A stretch of DNA of 64,000 nt from Tubiluchus corallicola (taxonomy: Eukaryota; Priapulida; Priapulimorpha; Priapulimorphida; Tubiluchidae): the NCBI GenBank assembly GCA_030141605.1, contig JAQGDQ010000415.1, positions 106,233 to 170,232 on the forward strand, in the 5' to 3' direction. The notes under the pieces are model-generated. The model searched no databases, was not told the origin of the DNA, and worked only from the letters and a program-made list of their open reading frames with translations. Both the position numbers and the translations under genes were made by a program. Shown one piece after another: positions 34,562-45,247 of the stretch (position 1 is its first letter; the number at the start of each line of letters is the position of its first letter).

Positions 34562-34844
34562 TAATCAATTCTGAATAGCTCGTTAATAGAATTAATGGAA
34601 TAGGAAGTAAAAAGGCTACGGAATAAAATATAATTTAATTACGTCTAAACGTTCACTGTACGGGATACTTCTATCCATTTTCATCATTGTGCATCAGTTA
34701 CATAAGGTGTTAGACTTACTTGCTGGATTAACTTGATAAAAAACAGAGTAATTCGAATTGCAAAACCCGAAGTAATAGGCTTTCTCTTACTGAAGCAAAT
34801 GTATTTTCAACAATAAAGTAAACACTATACAGTTAAGCAGATGC

Positions 34845-35330
<486 letters not shown>

Positions 35331-35646
35331 TTAACTGCAAAGTTTTGAATTCCGAAATGCAAGACATTTCTAGCAACGCTGCACGTTCATTTTGTGTTAC
35401 TTTTAACTTTTATGTTACTCGCTTGTTACATATAAAACCTCAGTACTCTAGTACGTCCAAAAATAAGCACGGGTCAAGTAATGAAAGTCAAATGTGAATT
35501 GTATGATGTAGGATAGCTGATTCTTGGAACCGATTTACATGAAAACGCATGATTTTAGCTTTGCTGTTCAAATGTTGGTTTTTGCAGATTAGTATTTAAG
35601 TTAAGTAAATTTCTCCAAGGAAAGTGGTTGGTATTTTTATAAGGTG

Positions 35647-35979
35647 AATAAGCGATTTCACAGTTTCACAGTTGCTGTAGATCAAATTGTTAAGTGTACC
35701 ACAGCATCGCGCTTTAACTACAACCTTCACGTGACATGTGGGTAAAACAAAGCCGTCTGCCGCATCAGTTCAGTAACTTCAGTTGTTTTGCGTGGACTTA
35801 ATTAGGCATTAGTCTGTGCATAGAGTGATTTACTAGCAGGATCTTACCTGGGAATAAGAAAAAATGAACTAGGTAAGGTTCTAGCTAGCTGTTAAAACTG
35901 TTACTATTACAACAGCGTGGATTGCGAGGCGTTGTCAAGTGTACATAAACGCGTTGTCTGGTACACTTACATCATCATT

Positions 35980-36042
<63 letters not shown>

Positions 36043-36075
36043 GTCATCAATCGTTTCAACGGTGAATTATTATGA
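35647..36075 (+). mobile_element. G-family MITE, copy G2, with (ATC)n expansion
   Basis: Matches G1 and G3 through ACCACAGCATCGC, TAACTTCAGTTGTTTT, TTCTAGCTAGCTGTT and GTTGTCTGGTACACTT. Where G1 has ATCATCATCAATCG and G3 has a single TCATCAATC, this copy has about 24 triplets (35971-36043) ending in TCGTCATCAATCG. Both termini are diverged. Confidence 0.8.
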
Positions 36076-36797
36076 ACTATTTTTCGTCTATTGAAGGGTA
36101 TTACGAAGTGGTAATGTATGTATAATAGGTATTCGGGCGTCGACCTATTTATTCAATTGCACAGGAAAGTGTTATTTTAATTTTCGTAATTTTTTTGCAT
36201 ATTTCAGTGTCACGTGATTACGGGAAAGGATTCCTCCAAAATGTCGATGGTTTGAAACTGATAAAGAATTCCTGTTATGCCATAAATAACACATATTTGA
36301 TCCGTAATCATTTCCTCTGGTTCAATAGAGTTCAAAAACAAAGATTAACCACATTAGAAAGTTACTAAAAAATTCATACAGTAAAAGGGTTCCCTGCCCT
36401 GCGCCTAAGCTTCGGGCAATAATGCTCTCTTCGAATTTTATTACTTTCATTTACGAGAATTGTTTTTGTTGAAAATTTGATGTTGACGTTCTTGAGAGAG
36501 CATGCAATCGCACCTGTGAGATTCATAAATTTTTATACAAACTCCCAAACGTTTTTAAAACACTCTCAAGCAAAATTTGCTTTGGTCGTGGAATCTGTTC
36601 TAGTTTGCATATCCGATTTCGTAATAAAGCGAATAAAACAAAACGAAAAGAATGCTTTACAAGCAAGTGTTAATTTGACGTCTAGGTATGATTAAAATAC
36701 AGGCATTCTGGAACTGGGTATGAATAGTATCAAATTACATAAACATGCGTAGCGAAAACAGGCCACACTTAAAGCGAATGTGATTGTAAATCACATG
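36076..36797. other. unassigned sequence
   Basis: A 72-codon open frame at 36477-36695 (plus) has no recognised domain. Nothing else is seen. Confidence 0.3.
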
Positions 36798-36892
36798 GTG
36801 GTGGTGGTGGTGGTGGTGGTGGTAGTGGTGGTGGTATTGGTGCTGGTGTTGGCGGCGCCAGCAGTGGTGGTGGCCGCAACGGAGGTGGTTTA
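36798..36892. repeat. (GGT)n triplet array
   Basis: GGT triplets passing into a GC-richer GGTGTTGGCGGCGCCAGCAG segment. Confidence 0.85.
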
Positions 36893-37085
36893 TTATGAAG
36901 GTTATATCGTTTATAAAAAATACGAAATATATTTCTAATCGTTATACTTAAAAGATAACTTTCTCATGATAACAGTTGCCTTTGTCATTAAAGGCCTATA
37001 TAAGTTTTTTAACACATTATTATGATTACACAAAGAATTCATAATTATTATTAAATGAGAGAGACTTATAATTTAAATAATTTAC

Positions 37086-37133
37086 CTTTTTCTGTTGAAT
37101 TTCGAACGCCTGTATTGCCGTAAAGATCGCCAT
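37086..37133 (-). CDS. candidate first coding exon of an unidentified gene
   Basis: On the minus strand, AAACATGGCG gives a start with G at +4 and A at -3. The frame reads MAIFTAIQAFEIQQKK and ends AAG|GTAAAT, a good splice donor at 37084-37085 (intron phase 0). The sequence upstream is the most CpG-rich patch nearby and holds an ETS-type CGGAAG and two TGACGTA motifs, as in TATA-less housekeeping promoters. Later exons would lie below 37080; I could not find them, so the product is unknown. A chance combination remains possible. Confidence 0.35.
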
Positions 37134-37275
37134 GTTTCACGTCTTCCGCGCGAGTGAGCGAGAATGACGTACGAGGTACAGAAAGCGTCCTTGGTTACCG
37201 ATGTTTGTTTACCAATCTTTGGTGACCTCGTGACTGTACTCATTACGTCATTCGTCTTGCGCAACAAAAATGGCT
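37134..37275 (-). promoter_or_regulatory. candidate TATA-less promoter / 5' UTR
   Basis: Read on the minus strand: GCGCAAGACGAATGACGTAAT (CRE-like), a second TGACGTA-type site as GTACGTCATTC, then GCGCGGAAGACGTG (ETS core CGGAAG) just ahead of the candidate ATG. CpG-rich for this window. No TATA box. Confidence 0.35.
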
Positions 37276-37450
37276 GTTATTCAAATTTAATACCGTTAAC
37301 AACGAAGTGATAAAAAATCACAATAAACAAGTTTTACAGTGAGTTTATAATAAAATAAATTGAATATTCATAATGACAGCAGGATTTTAACTCGTAAAAG
37401 CTTATATTATAATGAATGTCTAGTTTGGCTTGAAGTTATTGTTGAATATA
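37276..37450. other. unassigned sequence
   Basis: Nothing recognised. Confidence 0.3.
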
Positions 37451-37666
37451 TTATGTTATGTTGTGTTGTGTTGTGCTGTGCTGCACTGCACTACACTACA
37501 CTACACTACACTACACTACACTACACTACACTACACTACACTACACTACACTACACTACACTACACTACACTACACTACACTACACTACACTACATCACA
37601 TTACTTTACATTACATTACATTACATTACATTACATTACATTACATTACATTATATTATATTATAT
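37451..37666. repeat. pentanucleotide array (ACACT)n with TGTTG and ACATT blocks
   Basis: Starts as TGTTGTGTTG, then TGCTG/TGCAC, then a uniform CACTA block of about 100 bp, then ACATT and ATTAT blocks. It is related in unit to the arrays at 42.99-43.37 and 43.90-44.76 kb. Thr/Leu/His/Tyr frames are artefacts. Confidence 0.95.
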
Positions 37667-37739
37667 TCATTTGTTACATGTGTCTATTGTATCCGTACGT
37701 GTCTGTATTTGCTTGTTCTGTATGGACACGTCAGTATAA

Positions 37740-38414
37740 CTTCGGGACAAGAAAAGAGGCACATGAAGTAGGTTTCAGAAAAATCACCTCAAAAATTATA
37801 TAACTTTATAGCAATTTTTCGCACATATCGTACTCGCGTTGAAAGGAATTTTAATTTCATGTTAAATCTCCCGCAATGCAGTTCCGACCGCGCCATTACA
37901 TGACGCCATATATGCACAAACGTAAATCAGAGGAAGAAAAGGAAGTGTTAAACTAGTCCCAAAAAACGTTCGTCACATATCTAAATTACGTAACATTTCG
38001 CTTACCTGCTGGAAAAACACATAAGTAGAAATGATGATTTAAAATGTTTGTGCCAATTGGTAAAATGTCGTTCACTCACCTCCAGGGTGCGCCATTCACA
38101 AACCAAAAACGTATTTTTAATCTTATTGACAAGATACAGTAATTTAAAATTTGACTTACTTAGTAACGTGTGCGCTACGAATGCTCTGATTATTTTTTCA
38201 AACTTTACTTAGTGTTATTTAAACGTGTATCAAATGACTAATGATCAAATTGGCTGTATCTAACGGTCATCGTGGGAGTTTAAATTTACATGTTTTATAC
38301 AGCGTTGTTGCCAACGCAAGCCCTGAATGCAAAAAGGCAGTACGTAAGTGGTACAAAACTTCAAGATGAATTTTTTAAGCTTTATGTAAGTAAAAGGTTT
38401 TCTTCTGCTTCAAG
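37740..38414 (+). mobile_element. A-family MITE, copy A2
   Basis: Begins GGGACAAGAAAAGAGGCAC and ends GGTTTTCTTCTGCTTCAAG, so both TTAA sites are eroded. The interior matches A1 and A4. The TGACGTCA site has mutated (TGACGCCA). Its right half from 38163 onward is nearly identical to A4, far closer than to any other copy, because it belongs to a recent duplication. Confidence 0.85.
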
Positions 38415-38838
38415 GTAAGATAGAGTTGTGATGAATTTCACCAATATTACGTAATTTTCAAAGCAGGGTCAAAGTTGTGCTCTCGTAAGATCTAACCAAA
38501 CGATCAACATCAAAACGCATTTGTAAATTATTTTAGTGCAGAAAAAAAATCCATTTTTTTATTTTAAAATTATCATTTGATATTCAACTAGAATATTGTT
38601 AGCCAATTCTGTGTACGTGACATTCTCATTAATTGTTTAGCTTGGGCAACTGCTATCCTTGTCAAAGAACTTGAACAACCGTATAACCTGCGCGTATGGA
38701 TCTGAAAGTAGCGCTTACAAGCCGCTCGGCCAAGCGGTCTCTCTCTCTCTCTCTCTTACAGCAACCTGATTTGATAATCACATGAATAAACCCAATAATC
38801 ATTCCAGTAAGAGAAAAATTCCTGTGTCAATAAGATGA
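38163..38838 (+). repeat. segmental duplication, copy 1
   Basis: Nearly identical to 46421-47090: the right half of an A MITE plus about 425 bp of downstream sequence, from GGTAAGATAGAGTTGTGATG to GTGTCAATAAGATGA. The clearest differences are CT-repeat length (longer here) and a few single bases. After 38838 this copy continues into A3, whereas the other copy continues into unrelated sequence. Confidence 0.9.
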
Positions 38839-39034
38839 TATCTAAACTTATTTACAATGACTTATCGTCAAAATGGCTGCATCTAACAGCCATCGCGGGA
38901 GTTTTAATTTATATGTTTTATGCAGCGTTTCTGCCAACGCAAGCCCTACATGCAAAAAGATAGTATGTAAGTAGTCTAAAATTTCAAGACGATTTTTAAG
39001 CTGTATGTTTATGAAGGGTTTTCTTGTACTTTAA
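38839..39034 (+). mobile_element. A-family MITE 3' fragment A3
   Basis: Starts abruptly at TATCTAAACTTATTTACAAT and ends GGGTTTTCTTGTACTTTAA. Contains CAAAATGGCTGCATCTAAC and the other right-half landmarks. The break coincides exactly with the end of the segmental duplication. Confidence 0.8.
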
Positions 39035-39365
39035 ATGCAGAAATAGAGAATTTATTTGGCTTCACAAAGACACTCGCTTCTGTCAGTCAGGATAGAAATT
39101 GCGAGTCGCATCTTCTCCATAGACAGCATTGGGATTTGTCTGTTACCCGTTTAAATTGAACGAATGTATCATAAATGATAGATAAATTGCCCGAGAAATT
39201 GAAAATTCGATAAACAGACATCCTGGCTACGATTCTCCGTAGTTCTCCATGCAACGTTATTGTAATCTTTCTGCTCGTGTGGCACCGTGCAAAATTGTTG
39301 TGAAATGGGTACTTCAGTTTGTTACTGTTTTTGCTAAACCGAAAGCAACGAAAAAAACAACAAGG
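39035..39365. other. unassigned sequence
   Basis: Nothing recognised. Confidence 0.3.
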
Positions 39366-39893
39366 TTAAAGGAAAGAACTAGTCACTCAGTATGTTGGCT
39401 TTATTTTACTGTTACAACTTAAACTTATAAGAATGTAACAAAAGAAATTTGCAAAAAAACTTTCCGTGAAACATAAATCTAAAATATTTTTAGACGTGGT
39501 GGTTGCCGCCATTCGTTTGAAAATTATGACGTAACTGGGTATCTTCGTGAATTTTCGTAAGCGCGTCGTGGTTTTCTGTAAACGCGAGCTGCTTAAACTA
39601 ATTCAAATTTCTGCAGCTTACCTAAAATCTAAAATCTAATCTTTTTTGTAAAAACTTATTATACTTTTGATGAAGATTAACAGTGCGCTACTTTTCTTCA
39701 GCACGAATGACGTCATTGGAAGAAGAATCGGCATTCAAAATGGAAGCGCCCGAGCATAAAGTGATCGCGACTTTAAAGTGATTTTACTAATTAAACGAGG
39801 CGCTTATTGCAGTTTTATTACTAAATCCTTGTAACACTTTTTGCGAACATTGAAATAAGCCCAACCTCCCACAAAGCTTGACCTTTCCTTTAA
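39366..39893 (+). mobile_element. C-family TTAA MITE, copy C4
   Basis: Complete from TTAAAGGAAAGAACTAGTCA to AGCTTGACCTTTCC plus TTAA. TGACGTCA lies at 39708-39715. A short internal part (the TGTTCTCGCAAAAATATT region) is deleted relative to C1. Confidence 0.9.
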
Positions 39894-40329
39894 TTATAAT
39901 TAGGAGTAAAAATAAAATCTTAGATCGCTGAAAGTCTCGTTTATCAATAAATCTGCTTCTAAACTAAATTCCCACTAAACAAAGGTCTAACTGTATAATA
40001 TTCAATACATGCAAATAACAAAATTTAGCCTATGGTCATCATCATTTCAAGAGCCTTTAAAAAGCGCACCTAGCGTCATTTTTATGAAATACATTAAAGT
40101 ATAGAATAATTTTGAACTAAACCAATAACACTGAATTTGTGGCAATTAGGAAACCCATTGTTATTGTAACAAATGGTGCTGTGGTATGAATAGTTGGCTT
40201 CTGTTAGTACAATCGCATGGTCACTGGTCAGTCATGTGGTCACTTTGGTATTGAACATGTTAAACATGTGTGCAAAGGTGAAAGTTAGTGTTTAGTGTGT
40301 TAAATTAATGAAAAGATATGGTGTAACTA
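39894..40329. other. unassigned sequence
   Basis: Nothing recognised. Confidence 0.3.
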
Positions 40330-40408
40330 CTATATAATATATATTATATATATATATTATATATATACTATATTACATATATAATTAGTGTTAATGTTAA
40401 TTAAGCTG

Positions 40409-40451
<43 letters not shown>

Positions 40452-40480
40452 GCAGCTTAATTAAAATTAACACTAATTAT
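40330..40480. repeat. AT-rich palindrome with (TA)n loop
   Basis: Arms 40381-40412 and 40449-40480 (ATAATTAGTGTTAATGTTAA continuing TTAAGCTGCTAT) are reverse complements with one mismatch in 32, around a TATATA loop of 36 bp. More TATA-type sequence lies just to the left. It can extrude a cruciform or hairpin. Confidence 0.9.
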
Positions 40481-40699
40481 AAAAAATTTGTAATTACCTT
40501 TTTGCATAAAACTGCATTTTTGTTTAACTACTTACATTGATGTTATAAGTAATTAGCTATCTTTGCAATTGGTATTTCTGTACTTTTGTGATTTTTTTGG
40601 AATACTTTGTAAAAGTTGATATTTTTTCTAGATTAAACGGCAACGCAAACAATAAATTGCACAGTTATATTTACAGACTGAAAAGTTTTTAAAGCAGAA

Positions 40700-40860
40700 G
40701 CAAAGTCTCTCGGGATGTTTAGCTTATTCTAATATTTGGGAAAATATTAGAAAGGTTCAGCAATAATTGTGATAAGCATCTCGTGTAATTAGTAAAATCA
40801 GTTTAAAGTTGTGATTACTTTACGCTTCGGTCATTTTAGACGAAAAATGGCGTCCTCCGA
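40700..40860 (-). mobile_element. decayed C-family fragment
   Basis: TGTAATTAGTAAAATCA, GTTTAAAGTTGTGATTACTT and the following segment resemble the reversed right half of family C (compare 48150-48205). Only weak similarity. Confidence 0.35.
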
Positions 40861-42748
40861 TTTCCGTGTAATATAAACACTTATCCCACCAGGTGCTTTA
40901 GAATCTTTTTTTAACTTATAGAGCAAATTCTATAAACTAAGTAACCAGCCCGGTACCTACTACGTGCTGGCAAGTTTACATGTGTATCTAAAAGTCAACA
41001 AAAATCTCTAAATTAATTATTTACACAATTAATGTTAATTACTTACACACTTTAAGGTGTAATACTGTAGATTAAACCGATGTAACCACTTTAAATTTGA
41101 TCATAATTGATCGAATCACTAATTTCTAGATAAACACAGTTAAACACAACATTAGAATGACGGAACTTCTAAGCAAAGTGTAGAAATTTCTCTACGCGTA
41201 TCTTCACAAAGCTGGCCTTCACGGCATTCACGCTGCCCAGCATACACCAGCTACGTCATTTTTTTAAAATATGCCGGCATCAACGTTCGTTTGGTCGGAG
41301 ATAAAAAATATTTAAATTTCTTTTTTTTTGTTTTTTAAGCAAAGCATTCTATGCGCACACTTTGTATCGTGGTTTCAATATTTTAATTGTACATTGAAAT
41401 GCAATAAATGTTGTTCGAGTCATTAGAATCTTTACAACAAGAATAACATCCGTTTCATAAACAGCCGACAACAAAATAGTTTTAATTTCATTTTTATAAG
41501 GAAAATCGAATTTTAAATCATTTTTGGTATATTTCCTGGTGTCGACTGACTGCTGACGTACAGTAGAAACGGTTCATTTTTCCTAATAAAAACGCAATAA
41601 AAAATTTTACGTACTGGGTTGTCTAAAAACTGCAAGTTCAGACTCCATCAACTGGTAATTTTACTATAAAATAATAACTAATAAATAAGTAATATAAAAA
41701 TTATAACTACTAATTATAAAATTATAAAAATTTAAAGCAAAATTGTTTATTATTTATAATGTTAGTAATTTTTAATGCACTCCGCATAGCCGAATTTGCA
41801 TTTAAAACTGTTCAAAAAACCGTTCAAAAGTTTTTGTCGTCATATATTAGCAATAGGCAGCCTCGGTTTCTAACAATATCTAGTGCTCAAACAAGTAAAC
41901 AAATAACCAAACACACAGACAAACATACAGACAAACAAAGAACTTTATTATCAAAACCTCTTACTCGCTCTGAATCCACGGAGAATTGCATTTATAAGCG
42001 TTGACGTCATACAGAAGCAGAAACGGCAAAATCAGAGCCCAGCAAAGAAAGAAGTTCATTCCTATGATACTTGGCCTAACTTCTGCCCACATTATCGTTC
42101 CTTTATCACAATTTATGCTTCTCCACCGTAATTATATCATACAGACACATATCCCTCCGTTTAATCGTATTTGATGCGTATATAAAACGTATTTCGTCGT
42201 AGAAAGTTTCACATCTGCTTCTGCGAGTTCGATACCGTTTCAAATCATTGACCTTCATTCACTTAAATTTCTTTGCATCAGCGTCTAGCTAATTTCCTCT
42301 GCCACTTGGCAATGCGACTCGACAATTTCCAAGCGGCCACTCGAATTTAGAAACATTAAGTTGAAATATAATTCTTGAAACTCCATCAAGAATTATATTG
42401 ATTAGCGTCGAAGCGCTGAACTGTGACTTTACTAGTTGGTCCTCGCGATCTGAGAAGAGAAACACGCACGCTCAAATGCCTTGCTTGAAGATTCCTCACG
42501 CACATGGTAATAGGTATGAATATTGCGCATGCAGGTTCCTCGGTGATGGCTTCCTTAATGAAGACCTGGCTTCTTTACTCTTCAACGAATCTTCTTAATT
42601 AAGAGTCATTCTTTAAAAAGAGATTGGAAATCCTCCCGTAAATCTTTTTAAAGAAGTCAATTTACGCAGGCAGTCAGAGTATTATAAAAGGAAAACAACT
42701 TTCTTTAAAAGCTTTTAGATATAAAGTGTAACACACACGTCACAAACG
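40861..42748. other. unassigned sequence (1.9 kb) with one perfect hairpin
   Basis: No gene or repeat family recognised. 42365-42378 (AATATAATTCTTGA) and 42386-42399 form a perfect 14-bp stem with a 7-nt loop. 42000-42620 has more balanced composition than usual for the window and includes a 66-codon open frame (42398-42598), but there is no motif. Confidence 0.4.
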
Positions 42749-42990
42749 TTTCGACTACAGCCTGCAGTCATCGTCAGTGATAGATTACACAAACAAAGAA
42801 ACAGTTTTATAGGCAGAGCCTACAGAAATTCACTAATTATTTATTTACAAGGAAGCCAATTATGTAATAAATTAACAGGCCTGTAAAGATCTATACCTTG
42901 GCTTCCTTGTAAATACATATGAATTTCTGTAGGCTCTGTTGTTTATTTATGTAGCCTATCACTGACGATGACTGCAGGTTGTAATCGAAA
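42749..42990. mobile_element. foldback element with hammerhead-like ends
   Basis: Arms 42749-42857 and 42898-42990 are inverted copies with small indels. They share CCTGCAGTCATCGTCAGTGA, GAGCCTACAGAAATTCA and TTACAAGGAAGCCA, around a 40-bp spacer. Read outward, each arm has CTGACGA, then GACTGCAGG and a partly complementary TGTARTC, then GAAA. That is the order of conserved residues in a hammerhead ribozyme core (CUGANGA...GAAA). Penelope-like elements are known to carry such motifs. The remaining stems and a cleavage site were not established. Confidence 0.6.
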
Positions 42991-42992
42991 TC

Positions 42993-43372
42993 TATAGTAG
43001 TGTAGTATAATATGGTATAGTACAGTATAGAATATAATAGCATAGTATAGTGTAGTGTGGTGCGGTGCGGTGCAGTGCAGTGCAGTGCAGTGCAGTGTAT
43101 TGTAGTGCGGTGCGGTGCGGTGCGGTGTGGTGCGGTGCGGTGCAGTATAGTAGAGTATAGTATAGTGTAGTGTAGTGTAGTGTAGTGTAGTGTAGTGTAG
43201 TGTAGTGTAGTGTAGTGTAGTGTAGTGTAGTGTAGTATAGTATAGTGTAGTATAGTATAGTATAGTGTAGTGTAGTATAGTATAGTATAGTATAGCATAG
43301 CATAGCATAGCATAGCATAGCATAGCATAGCATAGCATAGCATAGCATAGCATAGTATAGTATAGTACTATA
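42993..43372. repeat. pentanucleotide array (TAGTG/TATAG/TGCGG)n
   Basis: About 380 bp of 5-bp units in blocks: GTATA, TGCGG/TGCAG, a uniform GTAGT block, then a uniform CATAG block. It starts directly at the end of the foldback element. The strand is complementary to the array at 43.9-44.76 kb. Tyr/Leu/Cys/His frames are artefacts. Confidence 0.95.
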
Positions 43373-43436
43373 GAATGTTCATACGTTGCCCAAAAGAAGT
43401 GCATTAGTTAAATTTAGATTGGTTGTTCCCATTATG

Positions 43437-43900
43437 TTAGAAATTTGAAGGTTCACTAATATCGCAGAAGATGAAAGTTTGTGTCATTTTTGTGATCAGT
43501 TAGCGGTCGAGTCTGAAAAACATGTTCCATTGCAATGACCCCCTTTATGAGGATATTCTAATTTTGTTATTTCAGTGTCCAAGCGCAAAAATCAATCATT
43601 TGAATGAGTTCAGCGATAATGATAAATTGTATCAGATACTATCAGGTGATATTTGTGTAAAAGAATGTGCCAAAAGCTGCCACCTAGTGAAGGAAGAAGA
43701 AAATTTTAGACTATTGTAATGATATGTTTTAATATTTGTTTAATGACTGTTTTAATTTATATGTAAAATGATTGTTTTTAATGATTTTTTAAGGTGTCTC
43801 ATATCTGTGTAGATAGAGTGGTTTTTATTTTACTGCAACTGTGCGTGCTTTTGTGTTTTAAATTTTTGCAAAAAAAGGTGACAATATAATAAACTAACTA
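43437..43900 (+). pseudogene. LINE C-terminus and 3' UTR (fragment L3)
   Basis: One frame gives RFTNIAEDESLCHFCDQLAV then ESEKHVPLQ. After a frameshift the second gives CNDPLYEDILILLFQCPSAK and a basic tail to a stop at 43717. CxxC...E.H.....C.PLYED is the typical LINE C-terminal pattern. A ~180-bp 3' UTR follows, ending ATAATAAACTAACTATACTA, where the polyadenylation-like signal runs straight into the pentamer array. It is dead (frameshift, 5' truncation). Confidence 0.7.
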
Positions 43901-44764
43901 TACTATACTACTATACTACTATACTGCACTGTACTGTACTGTACTAGGCTGTACTGTACTGCACTGCACTATGCTGTGCTGTGCTGTGCTGTGCTGTGCT
44001 GTACTGTACTGTACTGTACTGTACTGCACTGCACTGCACTGTACTGTACTGTACTGTACCACAATGTGCTATACTATACTGTACTGTACTGCACTGCACT
44101 GCGCTGTGCTGCACTGCACTATACTATACTGTACTGTACTGTACTGTACTGTACTGTACTGCACTGTACTGCACTATACTGTACTGTGCTGAACTGTACT
44201 GTGCTGTGCTGTGCTGTGCTGTGCTGTGCTGTGCTGTGCTGTGCTGTGCTGTGCTGTGCTGCGCTGCGCTGCGCTGCGCTGCGCTGCGCTGCACTGCACT
44301 GCACTGCACTGTACTGTACTGTACCGCAATGTGCTATACTATACTGTACTGTACTGTACTGTACTGTACTGCACTATACTATACTGTACTGTACTGCACT
44401 ATACTGTACTGTACTGCAATGCACTATACTATACTGTACTGTACTACAATGTACTGCGCTGCGCTGCACGGCACTGAAACGCACTGCACTGACTGCACTG
44501 CACTATACTATACTATACTATACTATACTATACTATACTATACTATACTATACTATACTATACTATACTATACTATACTATACTATACTATACTATACTA
44601 TACTATACTATACTACACTACACTACACTACACTACACTACACTACACTACACTACACTACACTACACTACACTACACTACACTACACCACACTACACCA
44701 CACCACACCACACCACACCACACCACACCACACCACACCACACCACACTACACTACACTACACC
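43897..44764. repeat. pentanucleotide array (CTATA/CTGTA/CTGTG/CCACA)n, 0.87 kb
   Basis: Uniform blocks follow one another: mixed CTGTA/CTGCA, a CTGTG block, a CTGCG block, mixed CTGTA/CTATA, a CTATA block (about 44490-44612), a CTACA block and a CCACA block. The block edges are sharp. It begins at the 3' end of LINE fragment L3. Open frames up to 349 codons pass through because the unit lacks stops on this strand; they are not genes. Confidence 0.95.
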
Positions 44765-45247
44765 AATCCAAGAAAACCAGGGTATAGCTTCACAATACCA
44801 GATCTAGATGACATGTACTGCAGCAGCAGATCTGTTTATGCATTGCTCGGACATGCGGGTTTCATCCAACTTCCGGCAGAGCCGTTTGTCTGGCTTCGTT
44901 CCGGATGTAGACACACCAAGACTTCACGAATAATAAGAAACCAGAAATTTGCCGTTAACTGTCACCTCAAAAACTGTTTGCCAGCATTACTGATGCTGTT
45001 GTATGACATCAAGTTATTTTGTTAATGTAGGTCTTCGTGCTTTCGTTTTTACTCATTTTCTGCTGATTGAACCACCTCCGACATGGATACGCCACACAGG
45101 ACGTCTTAATTGCTCACCGCCAGCGGACTATGATATTAATAGCAGATCTACGTCTCGAATAAAAGTAAATAAGGTCAATAAACAGCTGCTATATTGGCAT
45201 GTTCGGATATCTGATGCTGGGATGAGGTTTGCTGAAATTATAGCCAT
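44765..45247. other. unassigned sequence after pentamer array
   Basis: The plus frame coming out of the array stays open for about 85 more codons (includes PDLDDMYCSSRSVYALLGHA) to a stop at 45023. I recognise no domain, and there is no start or splice signal to support it. Confidence 0.25.

Noticed and set aside
36477-36695. 72-codon open frame
   Set aside because: No motif, no splice signals and no homology I can recall; its length is within chance for AT-rich DNA of this size.
38700-38760. tRNA-like segment near CCGCTCGGCCAAGCGG followed by a CT run
   Set aside because: A short palindrome only; no A-box/B-box arrangement.
43976-45025. 349-codon open frame through the pentamer array
   Set aside because: It is a translation of 5-bp repeats that lack stops on that strand; only the last ~85 codons are non-repetitive and carry no recognised domain.
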